Shown here one piece after another: positions 35,946 through 47,900 of a stretch of 64,000 bases of DNA (position 1 is its first letter; each line of letters begins with the position of its first letter). This DNA comes from Lepidodermella squamata. Lineage: Eukaryota; Gastrotricha. Under the pieces are notes generated by a model. The model had not been told where the DNA came from, did not search any database, and saw nothing but the letters and a program-made list of their open reading frames with translations. The position numbers were made by a program, and so were the translations under genes. The stretch is taken from the NCBI GenBank assembly GCA_047495785.1, contig JBLDXI010000050.1:455908-519907 (forward strand). The letters are read 5' to 3'.

Positions 35946-37784
35946 ATGAATATTTTATCTTATGTTATATGGAGTGCGACGATAATTGGAACGGTAGCGA
36001 CGCCCGTCGAGCAGGAATTTTGGCAGAAGCTGTTACTTCTTGGTCGCAGTCATGAAATGATCGCATGGTATGACACTGAAGTCCCTGTTGTCCTCCACCA
36101 CGACCTCCACTTCCGACCACTCCATATCCGAGCCGGCATGTTCAAGTGGAAGGCCCTCAAAGCCATGATTGACCAATGGAACGCCAATTTCCCCAAACTA
36201 ACCCCAATATTCACCGATACCGTCGACGACAACCGTCGAGCCAAACGGGACGTTTGCGAGTATGCGGTGCTACGATGGTTCTATGAACTTTTCAATGGAA
36301 AATGCTCGATATTGGGCAGGGGCGCCAAAGAAGCGCTACTCGATGAAGCCAACACCCTTCAACGCGAAAACACCGTAGCCCGAATAATCAATGACCAGAC
36401 GGCAACACTGTCGACGGAGGCTCATCAACTCCATAGTGAAGTGGGCGACATTGAGGATTTTCTCACTAATTATTATCAAGGTGGAGTGGGCAATGCGGTC
36501 GATTCTCAATTACTACTAGCAGTGTGGCATTTATCGAATTTCGTCGAACAACGCACCGTTTGGGACCAGATCGAACGGTTGAAGGCTGCAAGTCGCATGG
36601 GAAGCTTTGCAATCAGCGATTTGCCGAACGCTGTACGTGCTAAATTCGAAACAGTCGTCATCTCTGCGATCAACCACATTAACGGTTCGGAACTTACGCG
36701 GGCGATGGTCCTAGGGCACGCACCGATCTTCCAACGACCACACTTCCAGTGGGTTACCGAGCAGTCACAAGTAAGCTTCCAACTAAGGGCGTCGCTACCA
36801 ATCGTCGCGATGGAGAGTTGCCATATCTTCCGATTGTCACCAGTGACGTTGAAAACAAACCGCGGTTGTGTAGGACCTGCCGAAGACGCTTACAAGGGCA
36901 AGTTAATTTTGAAATGTGTTGACAAGTACTTTTATTTTGAAGAGAGCCGGCTGGCACAATGTCATCAAGCCAACGCCAGAACCTATCTTTGCGATAACGC
37001 CGCAAGCCAATCCCGAGTTACAGTTCGGCCGAACGCCCATTCACTCGATGTTCTGGCGCATGGCGAGTCAGTGGTGTGCCCGAGATTAAAAACGATTCGA
37101 ATCAGTGGAGATACCGTGTTGTTGACTGGAGATGCCCGGGTCAAGTTTACGAAAGGGGAGAACGTCTCCGAGGAGTTGGCACCGGCTGGTACGGTGATGC
37201 AAATTCCGTGTGGTGGCTCGCTCCAAGTTGCCGACGAGCTACCGCTGATGGTTGTTGGATCCAACTGTATGGACAATCTTTCGATGGCGCCAATCGAAAT
37301 TGCAAGTGTTGACGAGCTCGATTTTACGGTGAATACGAATCAGTCGAATAATACTGTGTTGGAAACCCTGGTGACAAAGATGGTGGCAAGTCGAAAATCG
37401 GATAAGTGGGCAGATTTAGAAGCAGCGTACACCCGTCGTAGTAACGAAATTGGCAATCTGTTCGCGAAAACGGACGAGGAACTCGCTAACGTCAAAGCTG
37501 AAATTGCTAAGATAGTCGAAATTGGCGATCAAGTTCCGCTTGTATGGTACTTCTTGGCAACAATCCTGATGATCCTGTCGATGGCAAATTCTGTAGCTTT
37601 GGTGTTTCTTCTTGGTCGTACAAAGGTGGCAACGACAATTCGTTCGGTAGTACGACCGCAACCAGAACCGCAACTAAGCTTAACGCCGACGGCAGTTCGG
37701 TACGATAAGGAAGAAGATATCGTTTTCATCACGCCACCTGACGAACCCGACGAGCCCGACGTTAAAGATGGGCACCTCATTTAG
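35946..37784 (+). CDS. env: Envelope-like glycoprotein (class I, F-type architecture)
   Basis: 612 codons from ATG 35946 to TAG 37782-37784, starting 108 bp after pol. Visible parts in order are: a hydrophobic signal peptide (about residues 3-18); a basic furin-type site RRAKR at 97-101; a region just after it with two cysteines and then a long heptad-like helix; a cysteine-rich middle; several N-glycosylation sequons (NGS, NVS, NLS, NQS, NNT); a membrane anchor at about 530-557; and a 55-residue acidic, proline-rich tail. This layout matches Env of errantiviruses and the related F fusion proteins, which mediate membrane fusion after cleavage. I recognise the architecture, not a specific family member; sequence similarity would need a profile search. 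The frame is complete. Expression is probably from a spliced RNA. Confidence 0.85.
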   Translation: MNILSYVIWSATIIGTVATPVEQEFWQKLLLLGRSHEMIAWYDTEVPVVLHHDLHFRPLHIRAGMFKWKALKAMIDQWNANFPKLTPIFTDTVDDNRRAKRDVCEYAVLRWFYELFNGKCSILGRGAKEALLDEANTLQRENTVARIINDQTATLSTEAHQLHSEVGDIEDFLTNYYQGGVGNAVDSQLLLAVWHLSNFVEQRTVWDQIERLKAASRMGSFAISDLPNAVRAKFETVVISAINHINGSELTRAMVLGHAPIFQRPHFQWVTEQSQVSFQLRASLPIVAMESCHIFRLSPVTLKTNRGCVGPAEDAYKGKLILKCVDKYFYFEESRLAQCHQANARTYLCDNAASQSRVTVRPNAHSLDVLAHGESVVCPRLKTIRISGDTVLLTGDARVKFTKGENVSEELAPAGTVMQIPCGGSLQVADELPLMVVGSNCMDNLSMAPIEIASVDELDFTVNTNQSNNTVLETLVTKMVASRKSDKWADLEAAYTRRSNEIGNLFAKTDEELANVKAEIAKIVEIGDQVPLVWYFLATILMILSMANSVALVFLLGRTKVATTIRSVVRPQPEPQLSLTPTAVRYDKEEDIVFITPPDEPDEPDVKDGHLI

Positions 37785-38584
37785 AATAGTTAACACTGTG
37801 TAGCAGGTAGCTCTTTGAACTGAAATATTCTTTTCTGCGCCGTTTGTTTATTGAAAAGGGGAGGGAAAATAGTAAGTTGAATAGTGGAATGATTGTAGCA
37901 TTCATTACAGTAGTAACGTGCAGTAGTTTGTAGCGTATTATGCAAAGTAGTATACATAGTATACAATGTAGTTGTCGTATGCAATGAATGGTTGCGTGTG
38001 AATGGTAGTGTTGTATAGTTGCATGAATGACTCTGTAAAAACATGTAGTTCAGAATGTATTTTGTTTTGAAAAAGGTTATCTCACAACTCTACGGTCGAC
38101 TGTTCTATATCGGTGTTGGAGTGATGTCACGGAACGCGTTGCGGCGCATCCTCGTCGTTATTGTCATCGCCGCCAACAATTGCGACATTGGCAGCAGCCT
38201 GCGGCACAGCCCGATCCACGGTCGCGTCAATCGCGTTAAGCGCATCCGCAAGTTCTGGCGCGAATTCCGCAACCAAGGCCTCCAGCTCCGGATCGGGTGC
38301 CAATAATTGTTGACGGACGCTTTGATGGAAACGCATGACTGCGTCGTCAACTGCAACAGTGCGGGCTTGGTCAGCATAAACCGATAACTGGAGCTCGTAC
38401 GTCGCAATAATAAAATGGGCGAATTCTACGACACCCGCAATCGTCGTTAAGTCTAGAGCTTCGAGGCCCGCGATCGACATTTTGGCAATGTTGCAGATTT
38501 GAAAGTTTCCCAATTGAAATGAATAGGCAATGGCAAGTACCCCAACAAGTTGGTTTGATGGACACCGGTAGTCAAAGGATAAAC
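37785..38584 (+). other. 3' untranslated region of the LTR element
   Basis: Eight hundred bases between env and the polypurine tract. The first 300 bp are AT-rich with repeated gta/tac words (for example gtatacatagtatac near 37950) and no long sense frame. From about 38100 it becomes GC-richer and holds the antisense frame described separately. A sense frame of 83 codons at 38055-38306 overlaps that antisense frame and looks incidental. Confidence 0.7.
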
Positions 38585-38618
38585 GGGGAGGAAATGTAAC
38601 CGGTGTGAAGTCGACCAT
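38127..38618 (-). CDS. Hypothetical antisense protein in the 3' region of the LTR element
   Basis: 163 codons on the reverse strand, from an ATG 24 bp inside the 3' LTR to TGA at 38127-38129. An internal ATG at 38480 gives 117 codons and avoids the polypurine tract and LTR, so it is the likelier start if the gene is real. The predicted product is rich in A, V, L and E, with helical stretches such as MRFHQSVRQQLLAPDPELEA and an acidic end, GGDDNNDEDAP. It has no cysteine-rich or membrane features beyond a mildly hydrophobic N-terminal part. I do not recognise a family. Antisense frames in this position occur in some plant Ty3/Gypsy elements and in deltaretroviruses. It could equally be a chance open frame in a GC-rich segment or a captured host fragment. 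Confidence 0.35.
   Translation of the reverse strand: MVDFTPVTFPPRLSFDYRCPSNQLVGVLAIAYSFQLGNFQICNIAKMSIAGLEALDLTTIAGVVEFAHFIIATYELQLSVYADQARTVAVDDAVMRFHQSVRQQLLAPDPELEALVAEFAPELADALNAIDATVDRAVPQAAANVAIVGGDDNNDEDAPQRVP
38585..38594 (+). other. Polypurine tract
   Basis: GGGGAGGAAA lies immediately before the 3' LTR, the standard plus-strand primer position. Confidence 0.9.
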
Positions 38619-38921
38619 GACGAACCGCCGCTCAGATCGTCGACATGCTACGCATCACCGGCATCGTAGCGCGGTTCCACTCGGCTTACACCGCTACGGC
38701 TCACTGACGTTTTAGCGCGATCCCTGTAGCCGACACAGTAGCTGATGTTTCGCATGACCGGTTCTCATCATCCGGAACCAACACGGCCTCGAAAAACAAC
38801 CCATCCTGATAGTATTTAAGCTGATGTAATTTGTCGATAAAATAACAAGTTGTACAAGTATAATAAAGTTGTGAGATTACCACTTCTGCCGTCTCTTGCC
38901 TAGTGTCGAACCCCTGTTACA
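38595..38921 (+). repeat. 3' long terminal repeat
   Basis: 327 bp, reads identical base for base to the 5' LTR at 30349-30675. AATAAA at 38862-38867 would direct 3' end formation. It is followed by the cttg duplication and by satellite. Confidence 0.97.
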
Positions 38922-41900
38922 CTTGTCCGATCATTTTAGTAGCTCTCACAGAAATTTCAGAAAATTCATTGCCCTTGAGTGAATGAAGAATGGCTCGCCG
39001 GCAGAACGCGACGTGTCCGATCATTGTGGTAGCTCTCACAGAAATTTCAGAAAATTTATTGCCCTCGAGTGAAAGGAGAATGCCTCGCCGACAGAACGCG
39101 TTGTGTCCGATCATTGTGGTAGCTCTCACAGAAATTTCAGAAAATTTATTGCCCTTGAGTGAAAGGAGAATGCCTCGCCGACAGAACGCGTTGTGTCCGA
39201 TCATTGTGGTAGCTCTCACAGAAATTTCAGAAAATTCATTTCTCGGGTGCGAAACGATAATGTGGTAGCTCTCACAGAAATTTCAGAAAATTCATTTCCC
39301 GGTTGCGAATCGATAATGCCTGCAGAAAAACGCATCTTGTCCGATCATTTTAGTAGCTCTCACAGAAATTTCAGAAAATTCATTGCCCTTGAGTGAATGA
39401 AGAATGGCTCGCTGGCAGAACGCGACGTGTCCGATCATTGTGGTAGCTCTCGCAGAAAATTCATTGCCCTTGAGTGAATGGAGAATGCCTCGCCGACAGA
39501 ACGCATCGTGTCTGTTTATTGTGGTAGCCATCACAGGAATTTCAGGAAATTCATTGCTCGGGTGCGAATCGATAATGCCTGCAGAAAAACGCATCTTGTC
39601 CGATCATTTTAGTAGCTCTCACAGAAATTTCAGACAATTCATTGCCCTTGAGTGAATGGAGAATGCCTCGCCGACAGAACGCATCGTGTCTGTTTATTGT
39701 GGTAGCCATCACAGAAATTTCAGAAAATTTATTGCCCTTGAGTGAAAGGAGAATGGCTCGCCGGCAGAACGCGACGTGTCGGATCATTTTGGTAGCTCTC
39801 ACAGAAATTTCAGAAAATTTATTGCCCTTGAGTGAAAGGAGAATGCCTCGCCGACAGAACGCGTTGTGTCCGATCATTGTGGTAGCTCTCACAGAAATTT
39901 CAGAAAATTCATTTCTCGGGTGCGAAACGATAATGTGGTAGCTCTCACAGAAATTTCAGAAAATTCATTTCCCGGTTGCGAATCGATAATGCCTGCAGAA
40001 AAACGCATCTTGTCCGATCATTTTAGTAGCTCTCACAGAAATTTCAGAAAATTCATTGCCCTTGAGTGAATGAAGAATGGCTCGCCGGCAGAACGCGACG
40101 TGTCCGATCATTGTGGTAGCTCTCGCAGAAAATTCATTGCCCTTGAGTGAATGGAGAATGGCTCGCCGACAGAACGCATCGTGTCTGTTTATTGTGGTAG
40201 CCATCACAGAAATTTCAGAAAATTCATTTCCCGGTTGCGAATCGATAATGCCTGCAGAAAAACGCATCTTGTCCGATCATTTTAGTAGCTCTCACAGAAA
40301 TTTCAGAAAATTCATTGCCCTTGAGTGAATGAAGAATGGCTCGCTGGCAGAACGCGACGTGTCCGATCATTGTGGTAGCTCTCGCAGAAAATTCATTGCC
40401 CTTGAGTGAATGGAGAATGCCTCGCCGACAGAACGCATCGTGTCTGTTTATTGTGGTAGCCATCACAGGAATTTCAGGAAATTCATTGCTCGGGTGCGAA
40501 TCGATAATGCCTGCAGAAAAACGCATCTTGTCCGATCATTTTAGTAGCTCTCACAGAAATTTCAGACAATTCATTGCCCTTGAGTGAATGGAGAATGCCT
40601 CGCCGACAGAACGCATCGTGCCTGTTTATTGTGGTAGCCATCACAGAAATTTCAGAAAATTTATTGCCCTTGAGTGAAAGGAGAATGCCTCGCCGACAGA
40701 ACGCGTTGTGTCTGCTTATTGTGTTAGCTGTCACAGAATTGTGAGAAAATTCATTTCTCGGGATCGAAACGATTTCAGGAAATTCATTGCTCGGGTGCGA
40801 AACGATAATGCCTGGCAGACAAAACGCATCGTGTCTGTTCATTGTGTTAGCTGTCACAGAAATGTCATGAAAAGAATTGTCTAGGAGGAAATTGAGAATA
40901 CAGCCAGACAGAACGCATCGTGTCCGATCATTGTGGTAGCTCTCATAGAAATTTCAGAAAATTCATTTCTCGGTTGCGAATCGATAATGCCTGCAGAAAA
41001 ACGCATCTTGTCCGATCATTTTAGTAGCTCTCACAGAAATTTCAGACAATTCATTGCCCTTGAGTGAATGGAGAATGCCTCGCCGACAGAACGCATCGTG
41101 TCTGTTTATTGTGGTAGCCATCACAGAAATTTCAGAAAATTTATTGCCCTTGAGTGAAAGGAGAATGCCTCGCCGACAGAACGCGTTGTGTCCGATCATT
41201 GTGGTAGCTCTCACAGAAATTTCAGTAAATTTATTGCCCTTGAGTGAAAGGAGAATGCCTCGCCGACAGAACGCGTTGTGTCTGCTTATTGTGTTAGCTG
41301 TCACAGAATTGTGAGAAAATTCATTTCTCGGGATCGAAACGATTTCAGGAAATTCATTGCTCGGGTGCGAAACGATAATGCCTGGCAGACAAAACGCATC
41401 GTGTCTGTTCATTGTGTTAGCTGTCACAGAAATGTCATGAAAAGAATTGTCTAGGAGGAAATTGAGAATACAGCCAGACAGAACGCGACGTGTCCGATCA
41501 TTGTGGTAGCTCTCGCAGAAAATTCATTGCCCTTGAGTGAATGGAGAATGGCTCGCCGACAGAACGCATCGTGTCTGTTTATTGTGGTAGCCATCACAGG
41601 AATTTCAGGAAATTCATTGCTCGGGTGCGAAACGATAATGCCTGCAGAAAAACGCATCTTGTCCGATCATTTTAGTAGCTCTCACAGAAATTTCAGACAA
41701 TTCATTGCCCTTGAGTGAATGGAGAATGCCTCGCCGACAGAACGCATCGTGTCTGTTTATTGTGGTAGCCATCACAGAAATTTCAGAAAATTTATTGCCC
41801 TTGAGTGAAAGGAGAATGCCTCGCCGACAGAACGCGTTGTGTCTGCTTATTGTGTTAGCTGTCACAGAATTGTGAGAAAATTCATTTCTCGGGATCGAAA

Positions 41901-44900
41901 CGATTTCAGGAAATTCATTGCTCGGGTGCGAAACGATAATGCCTGGCAGACAAAACGCATCGTGTCTGTTCATTGTGTTAGCTGTCACAGAAATGTCATG
42001 AAAAGAATTGTCTAGGAGGAAATTAAGAATACAGCCAGACAGAACGCATCGTGTCCGATCATTGTGGTAGCTCTCATAGAAATTTCAGAAAATTCATTTC
42101 TCGGTTGCGAATCGATAATGCCTGCAGAAAAACGCATCTTGTCCGATCATTTTAGTAGCTCTCACAGAAATTTCAGACAATTCATTGCCCTTGAGTGAAT
42201 GGAGAATGCCTCGCCGACAGAACGCATCGTGTCTGTTTATTGTGGTAGCCATCACAGAAATTTCAGAAAATTTATTGCCCTTGAGTGAAAGGAGAATGCC
42301 TCGCCGACAGAACGCGTTGTGTCTGCTTATTGTGTTAGCTGTCACAGAATTGTGAGAAAATTCATTTCTCGGGATCGAAACGATTTCAGGAAATTCATTG
42401 CTCGGGTGCGAAACGATAATGCCTGGCAGACAAAACGCATCGTGTCTGTTCATTGTGTTAGCTGTCACAGAAATGTCATGAAAAGAATTGTCTAGGAGGA
42501 AATTGAGAATACAGCCAGACAGAACGCGACGTGTCCGATCATTGTGGTAGCTCTCGCAGAAAATTCATTGCCCTTGAGTGAATGGAGAATGGCTCGCCGA
42601 CAGAACGCATCGTGTCTGTTTATTGTGGTAGCCATCACAGGAATTTCAGGAAATTCATTGCTCGGGTGCGAAACGATAATGCCTGCAGAAAAACGCATCT
42701 TGTCCGATCATTTTAGTAGCTCTCACAGAAATTTCAGACAATTCATTGCCCTTGAGTGAATGGAGAATGCCTCGCCGACAGAACGCATCGTGTCTGTTTA
42801 TTGTGGTAGCCATCACAGAAATTTCAGAAAATTTATTGCCCTTGAGTGAAAGGAGAATGCCTCGCCGACAGAACGCGTTGTGTCTGCTTATTGTGTTAGC
42901 TGTCACAGAATTGTGAGAAAATTCATTTCTCGGGATCGAAACGATTTCAGGAAATTCATTGCTCGGGTGCGAAACGATAATGCCTGGCAGACAAAACGCA
43001 TCGTGTCTGTTCATTGTGTTAGCTGTCACAGAAATGTCATGAAAAGAATTGTCTAGGAGGAAATTGAGAATACAGCCAGACAGAACGCATCGTGTCTGTT
43101 TATTGTGGTAGCCATCACAGGAATTTCAGGAAATTCATTGCTCGGGTGCGAAACGATAATGCCTGCAGAAAAACGCATCTTGTCCGATCATTTTAGTAGC
43201 TCTCACAGAAATTTCAGACAATTCATTGCCCTTGAGTGAATGGAGAATGCCTCGCCGACAGAACGCATCGTGTCTGTTTATTGTGGTAGCCATCACAGAA
43301 ATTTCAGAAAATTTATTGCCCTTGAGTGAAAGGAGAATGCCTCGCCGACAGAACGCGTTGTGTCCGATCATTGTGGTAGCTCTCACAGAAATTTCAGTAA
43401 ATTTATTGCCCTTGAGTGAAAGGAGAATGCCTCGCCGACAGAACGCGTTGTGTCTGCTTATTGTGTTAGCTGTCACAGAATTGTGAGAAAATTCATTTCT
43501 CGGGATCGAAACGATTTCAGGAAATTCATTGCTCGGGTGCGAAACGATAATGCCTGGCAGACAAAACGCAGCGTGTCCGATCGTTGTGATAGCTCTCACA
43601 GAAATTTCAGAAAATTCATTTCTCGGTTGCGAATCGATAATGCCTGCAGAAAAACGCATCTTGTCCGATCATTTTAGTAGCTCTCACAGAAATTTCAGAA
43701 AATTCATTGCCCTTGAGTGAATGAAGAATGGCTCGCCGGCAGAACGCGACGTCTCCGATCATTGTGGTAGCTCTCACAGAAAATTCATTGCCCTTCAGTG
43801 AATGGAGAATGCCTCGCCGACAGAACGCATCGTGTCTGTTCATTGTGTTAGCTGTCACAGAAATGTCATGAAAAGAATTGTCTAGGAGGAAATCGAGAAT
43901 ACAGCCAGACAGAACGCATCGTGTCCGATCATTGTGGTAGCTCTCACAGAAATTTCAGAAAATTCATTTCTCGGGTGCGAAACGATAATGTGGTAGCTCT
44001 CACAGAAATTTCAGAAAATTCATTTCCCGGTTGCGAATCGATAATACCTGCAGAAAAACGCATCTTGTCCGATCATTTTAGTAGCTCTCACAGAAATTTC
44101 AGAAAATTCATTGCCCTTGAGTGAATGAAGAATGGCTCGCCGGCAGAACGCGACGTGTCCGATCATTGTGGTAGCTCTCGCAGAAAATTCATTGCCCTTG
44201 AGTGAATGGAGAATGGCTCGCCGACAGAACGCATCGTGTCTGTTTATTGTGGTAGCCATCACAGGAATTTCAGGAAATTCATTGCTCGGGTGCGAAACGA
44301 TAATGCCTGCAGAAAAACGCATCTTGTCCGATCATTTTAGTAGCTCTCACAGAAATTTCAGACAATTCATTGCCCTTGAGTGAATGGAGAATGCCTCGCC
44401 GACAGAACGCATCGTGTCTGTTTATTGTGTTAGCTGTCACAGAAATGTCATGAAAAGAATTGTCTAGGAGGAAATTGAGAATACAGCCAGACAGAACGCA
44501 TCGTGTCTGTTTATTGTGGTAGCCATCACAGGAATTTCAGGAAATTCATTGCTCGGGTGCGAAACGATAATGCCTGCAGAAAAACGCATCTTGTCCGATC
44601 ATTTTAGTAGCTCTCACAGAAATTTCAGACAATTCATTGCCCTTGAGTGAATGGAGAATGCCTCGCCGACAGAACGCATCGTGTCTGTTTATTGTGGTAG
44701 CCATCACAGAAATTTCAGAAAATTTATTGCCCTTGAGTGAAAGGAGAATGCCTCGCCGACAGAACGCGTTGTGTCCGATCATTGTGGTAGCTCTCACAGA
44801 AATTTCAGTAAATTTATTGCCCTTGAGTGAAAGGAGAATGCCTCGCCGACAGAACGCGTTGTGTCTGCTTATTGTGTTAGCTGTCACAGAATTGTGAGAA

Positions 44901-47900
44901 AATTCATTTCTCGGGATCGAAACGATTTCAGGAAATTCATTGCTCGGGTGCGAAACGATAATGCCTGGCAGACAAAACGCAGCGTGTCCGATCGTTGTGA
45001 TAGCTCTCACAGAAATTTCAGAAAATTCATTTCTCGGTTGCGAATCGATAATGCCTGCAGAAAAACGCATCTTGTCCGATCATTTTAGTAGCTCTCACAG
45101 AAATTTCAGAAAATTCATTGCCCTTGAGTGAATGAAGAATGGCTCGCCGGCAGAACGCGACGTCTCCGATCATTGTGGTAGCTCTCACAGAAAATTCATT
45201 GCCCTTCAGTGAATGGAGAATGCCTCGCCGACAGAACGCATCGTGTCTGTTCATTGTGTTAGCTGTCACAGAAATGTCATGAAAAGAATTGTCTAGGAGG
45301 AAATCGAGAATACAGCCAGACAGAACGCATCGTGTCCGATCATTGTGGTAGCTCTCACAGAAATTTCAGAAAATTCATTTCTCGGGTGCGAAACAATAAT
45401 GTGGTAGCTCTCACAGAAATTTCAGAAAATTCATTTCCCGGTTGCGAATCGATAATACCTGCAGAAAAACGCATCTTGTCCGATCATTTTAGTAGCTCTC
45501 ACAGAAATTTCAGAAAATTCATTGCCCTTGAGTGAATGAAGAATGGCTCGCCGGCAGAACGCGACGTGTCCGATCATTGTGGTAGCTCTCGCAGAAAATT
45601 CATTGCCCTTGAGTGAATGGAGAATGGCTCGCCGACAGAACGCATCGTGTCTGTTTATTGTGGTAGCCATCACAGGAATTTCAGGAAATTCATTGCTCGG
45701 GTGCGAAACGATAATGCCTGCAGAAAAACGCATCTTGTCCGATCATTTTAGTAGCTCTCACAGAAATTTCAGACAATTCATTGCCCTTGAGTGAATGGAG
45801 AATGCCTCGCCGACAGAACGCATCGTGTCTGTTTATTGTGGTAGCCATCACAGAAATTTCAGAAAATTTATTGCCCTTGAGTGAAAGGAGAATGCCTCGC
45901 CGACAGAACGCGTTGTGTCCGATCATTGTGGTAGCTCTCACAGAAATTTCAGTAAATTTATTGCCCTTGAGTGAAAGGAGAATGCCTCGCCGACAGAACG
46001 CGTTGTGTCTGTTTATTGTGGTAGCCATCACAGAAATTTCAGAAAATTTATTGCCCTTGAGTGAAAGGAGAATGCCTCGCCGACAGAACGCGTTGTGTCC
46101 GATCATTGTGGTAGCTCTCACAGAAATTTCAGAAAATTCATTGCCCTTGAGTGAATGAAGAATGGCTCGCCGGCAGAACGCGACGTCTCCGATCATTGTG
46201 GTAGCTCTCACAGAAAATTCATTGCCCTTCAGTGAATGGAGAATGCCTCGCCGACAGAACGCATCGTGTCTGTTCATTGTGTTAGCTGTCACAGAAATGT
46301 CATGAAAAGAATTGTCTAGGAGGAAATCGAGAATACAGCCAGACAGAACGCATCGTGTCCGATCATTGTGGTAGCTCTCACAGAAATTTCAGAAAATTCA
46401 TTTCTCGGGTGCGAAACAATAATGTGGTAGCTCTCACAGAAATTTCAGAAAATTCATTTCCCGGTTGCGAATCGATAATACCTGCAGAAAAACGCATCTT
46501 GTCCGATCATTTTAGTAGCTCTCACAGAAATTTCAGAAAATTCATTGCCCTTGAGTGAATGAAGAATGGCTCGCCGGCAGAACGCGACGTGTCCGATCAT
46601 TGTGGCAGCTCTCGCAGAAAATTCATTGCCCTTGAGTGAATGGAGAATGGCTCGCCGACAGAACGCATCGTGTCTGTTTATTGTGGTAGCCATCACAGGA
46701 ATTTCAGGAAATTCATTGCTCGGGTGCGAAACGATAATGCCTGCAGAAAAACGCATCTTGTCCGATCATTTTAGTAGCTCTCACAGAAATTTCAGACAAT
46801 TCATTGCCCTTGAGTGAATGGAGAATGCCTCGCCGACAGAACGCATCGTGTCTGTTTATTGTGGTAGCCATCACAGAAATTTCAGAAAATTTATTGCCCT
46901 TGAGTGAAAGGAGAATGCCTCGCCGACAGAACGCGTTGTGTCCGATCATTGTGGTAGCTCTCACAGAAATTTCAGTAAATTTATTGCCCTTGAGTGAAAG
47001 GAGAATGCCTCGCCAACAGAACGCGTTGTGTCTGTTTATTGTGGTAGCCATCACAGAAATTTCAGAAAATTTATTGCCCTTGAGTGAAAGGAGAATGCCT
47101 CGCCGACAGAACGCGTTGTGTCCGATCATTGTGGTAGCTCTCACAGAAATTTCAGAAAATTCATTGCCCTTGAGTGAATGAAGAATGGCTCGCCGGCAGA
47201 ACGCGACGTCTCCGATCATTGTGGTAGCTCTCACAGAAAATTCATTGCCCTTCAGTGAATGGAGAATGCCTCGCCGACAGAACGCATCGTGTCTGTTCAT
47301 TGTGTTAGCTGTCACAGAAATGTCATGAAAAGAATTGTCTAGGAGGAAATCGAGAATACAGCCAGACAGAACGCATCGTGTCCGATCATTGTGGTAGCTC
47401 AAACAGAAATTTCAGAAAATTCATTTCTCGGGTGCGAAACGATAATGTGGTAGCTCTCACAGAAATTTCAGAAAATTCATTTCCCGGTTGCGAATCGATA
47501 ATACCTGCAGAAAAACGCATCTTGTCCGATCATTTTAGTAGCTCTCACAGAAATTTCAGAAAATTCATTGCCCTTGAGTGAATGAAGAATGGCTCGCCGG
47601 CAGAACGCGACGTGTCCGATCATTGTGGTAGCTCTCGCAGAAAATTCATTGCCCTTGAGTGAATGGAGAATGGCTCGCCGACAGAACGCATCGTGTCTGT
47701 TTATTGTGGTAGCCATCACAGGAATTTCAGGAAATTCATTGCTCGGGTGCGAAACGATAATGCCTGCAGAAAAGCGCATCTTGTCCGATCATTTTAGTAG
47801 CTCTCACAGAAATTTCAGACAATTCATTGCCCTTGAGTGAATGGAGAATGCCTCGCCGACAGAACGCATCGTGTCTGTTTATTGTGGTAGCCATCACAGA

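Larger units (their letters stand above)
30349..38921 (+). mobile_element. Complete Ty3/Gypsy-type LTR retrotransposon with env (errantivirus-like)
   Basis: This 8573-bp element is bounded by identical 327-bp LTRs and a 4-bp duplication, cttg (30345-30348 and 38922-38925). Removing it restores the common satellite word gcatcttgtccgatc. Internal order is primer binding site, gag, pol (protease, RT, RNase H, integrase), env, polypurine tract. Integrase after RNase H places it in Ty3/Gypsy (Metaviridae); an env gene gives it the layout of errantiviruses. Gag and pol are joined by a -1 frameshift signal, and env seems to be made from a spliced RNA. I find no stop, frameshift or deletion in any of the three genes, so the copy is young and looks complete. 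The element has higher GC and quite different codon texture from the satellite. Whether it is expressed cannot be told from sequence. Confidence 0.96.

Noticed and set aside
38055-38306. Sense 83-codon frame in the 3' region of the LTR element
   Set aside because: Its begin is an ATG in AT-rich sequence and it mirrors the antisense frame; arginine-rich composition is typical of a shadow frame.
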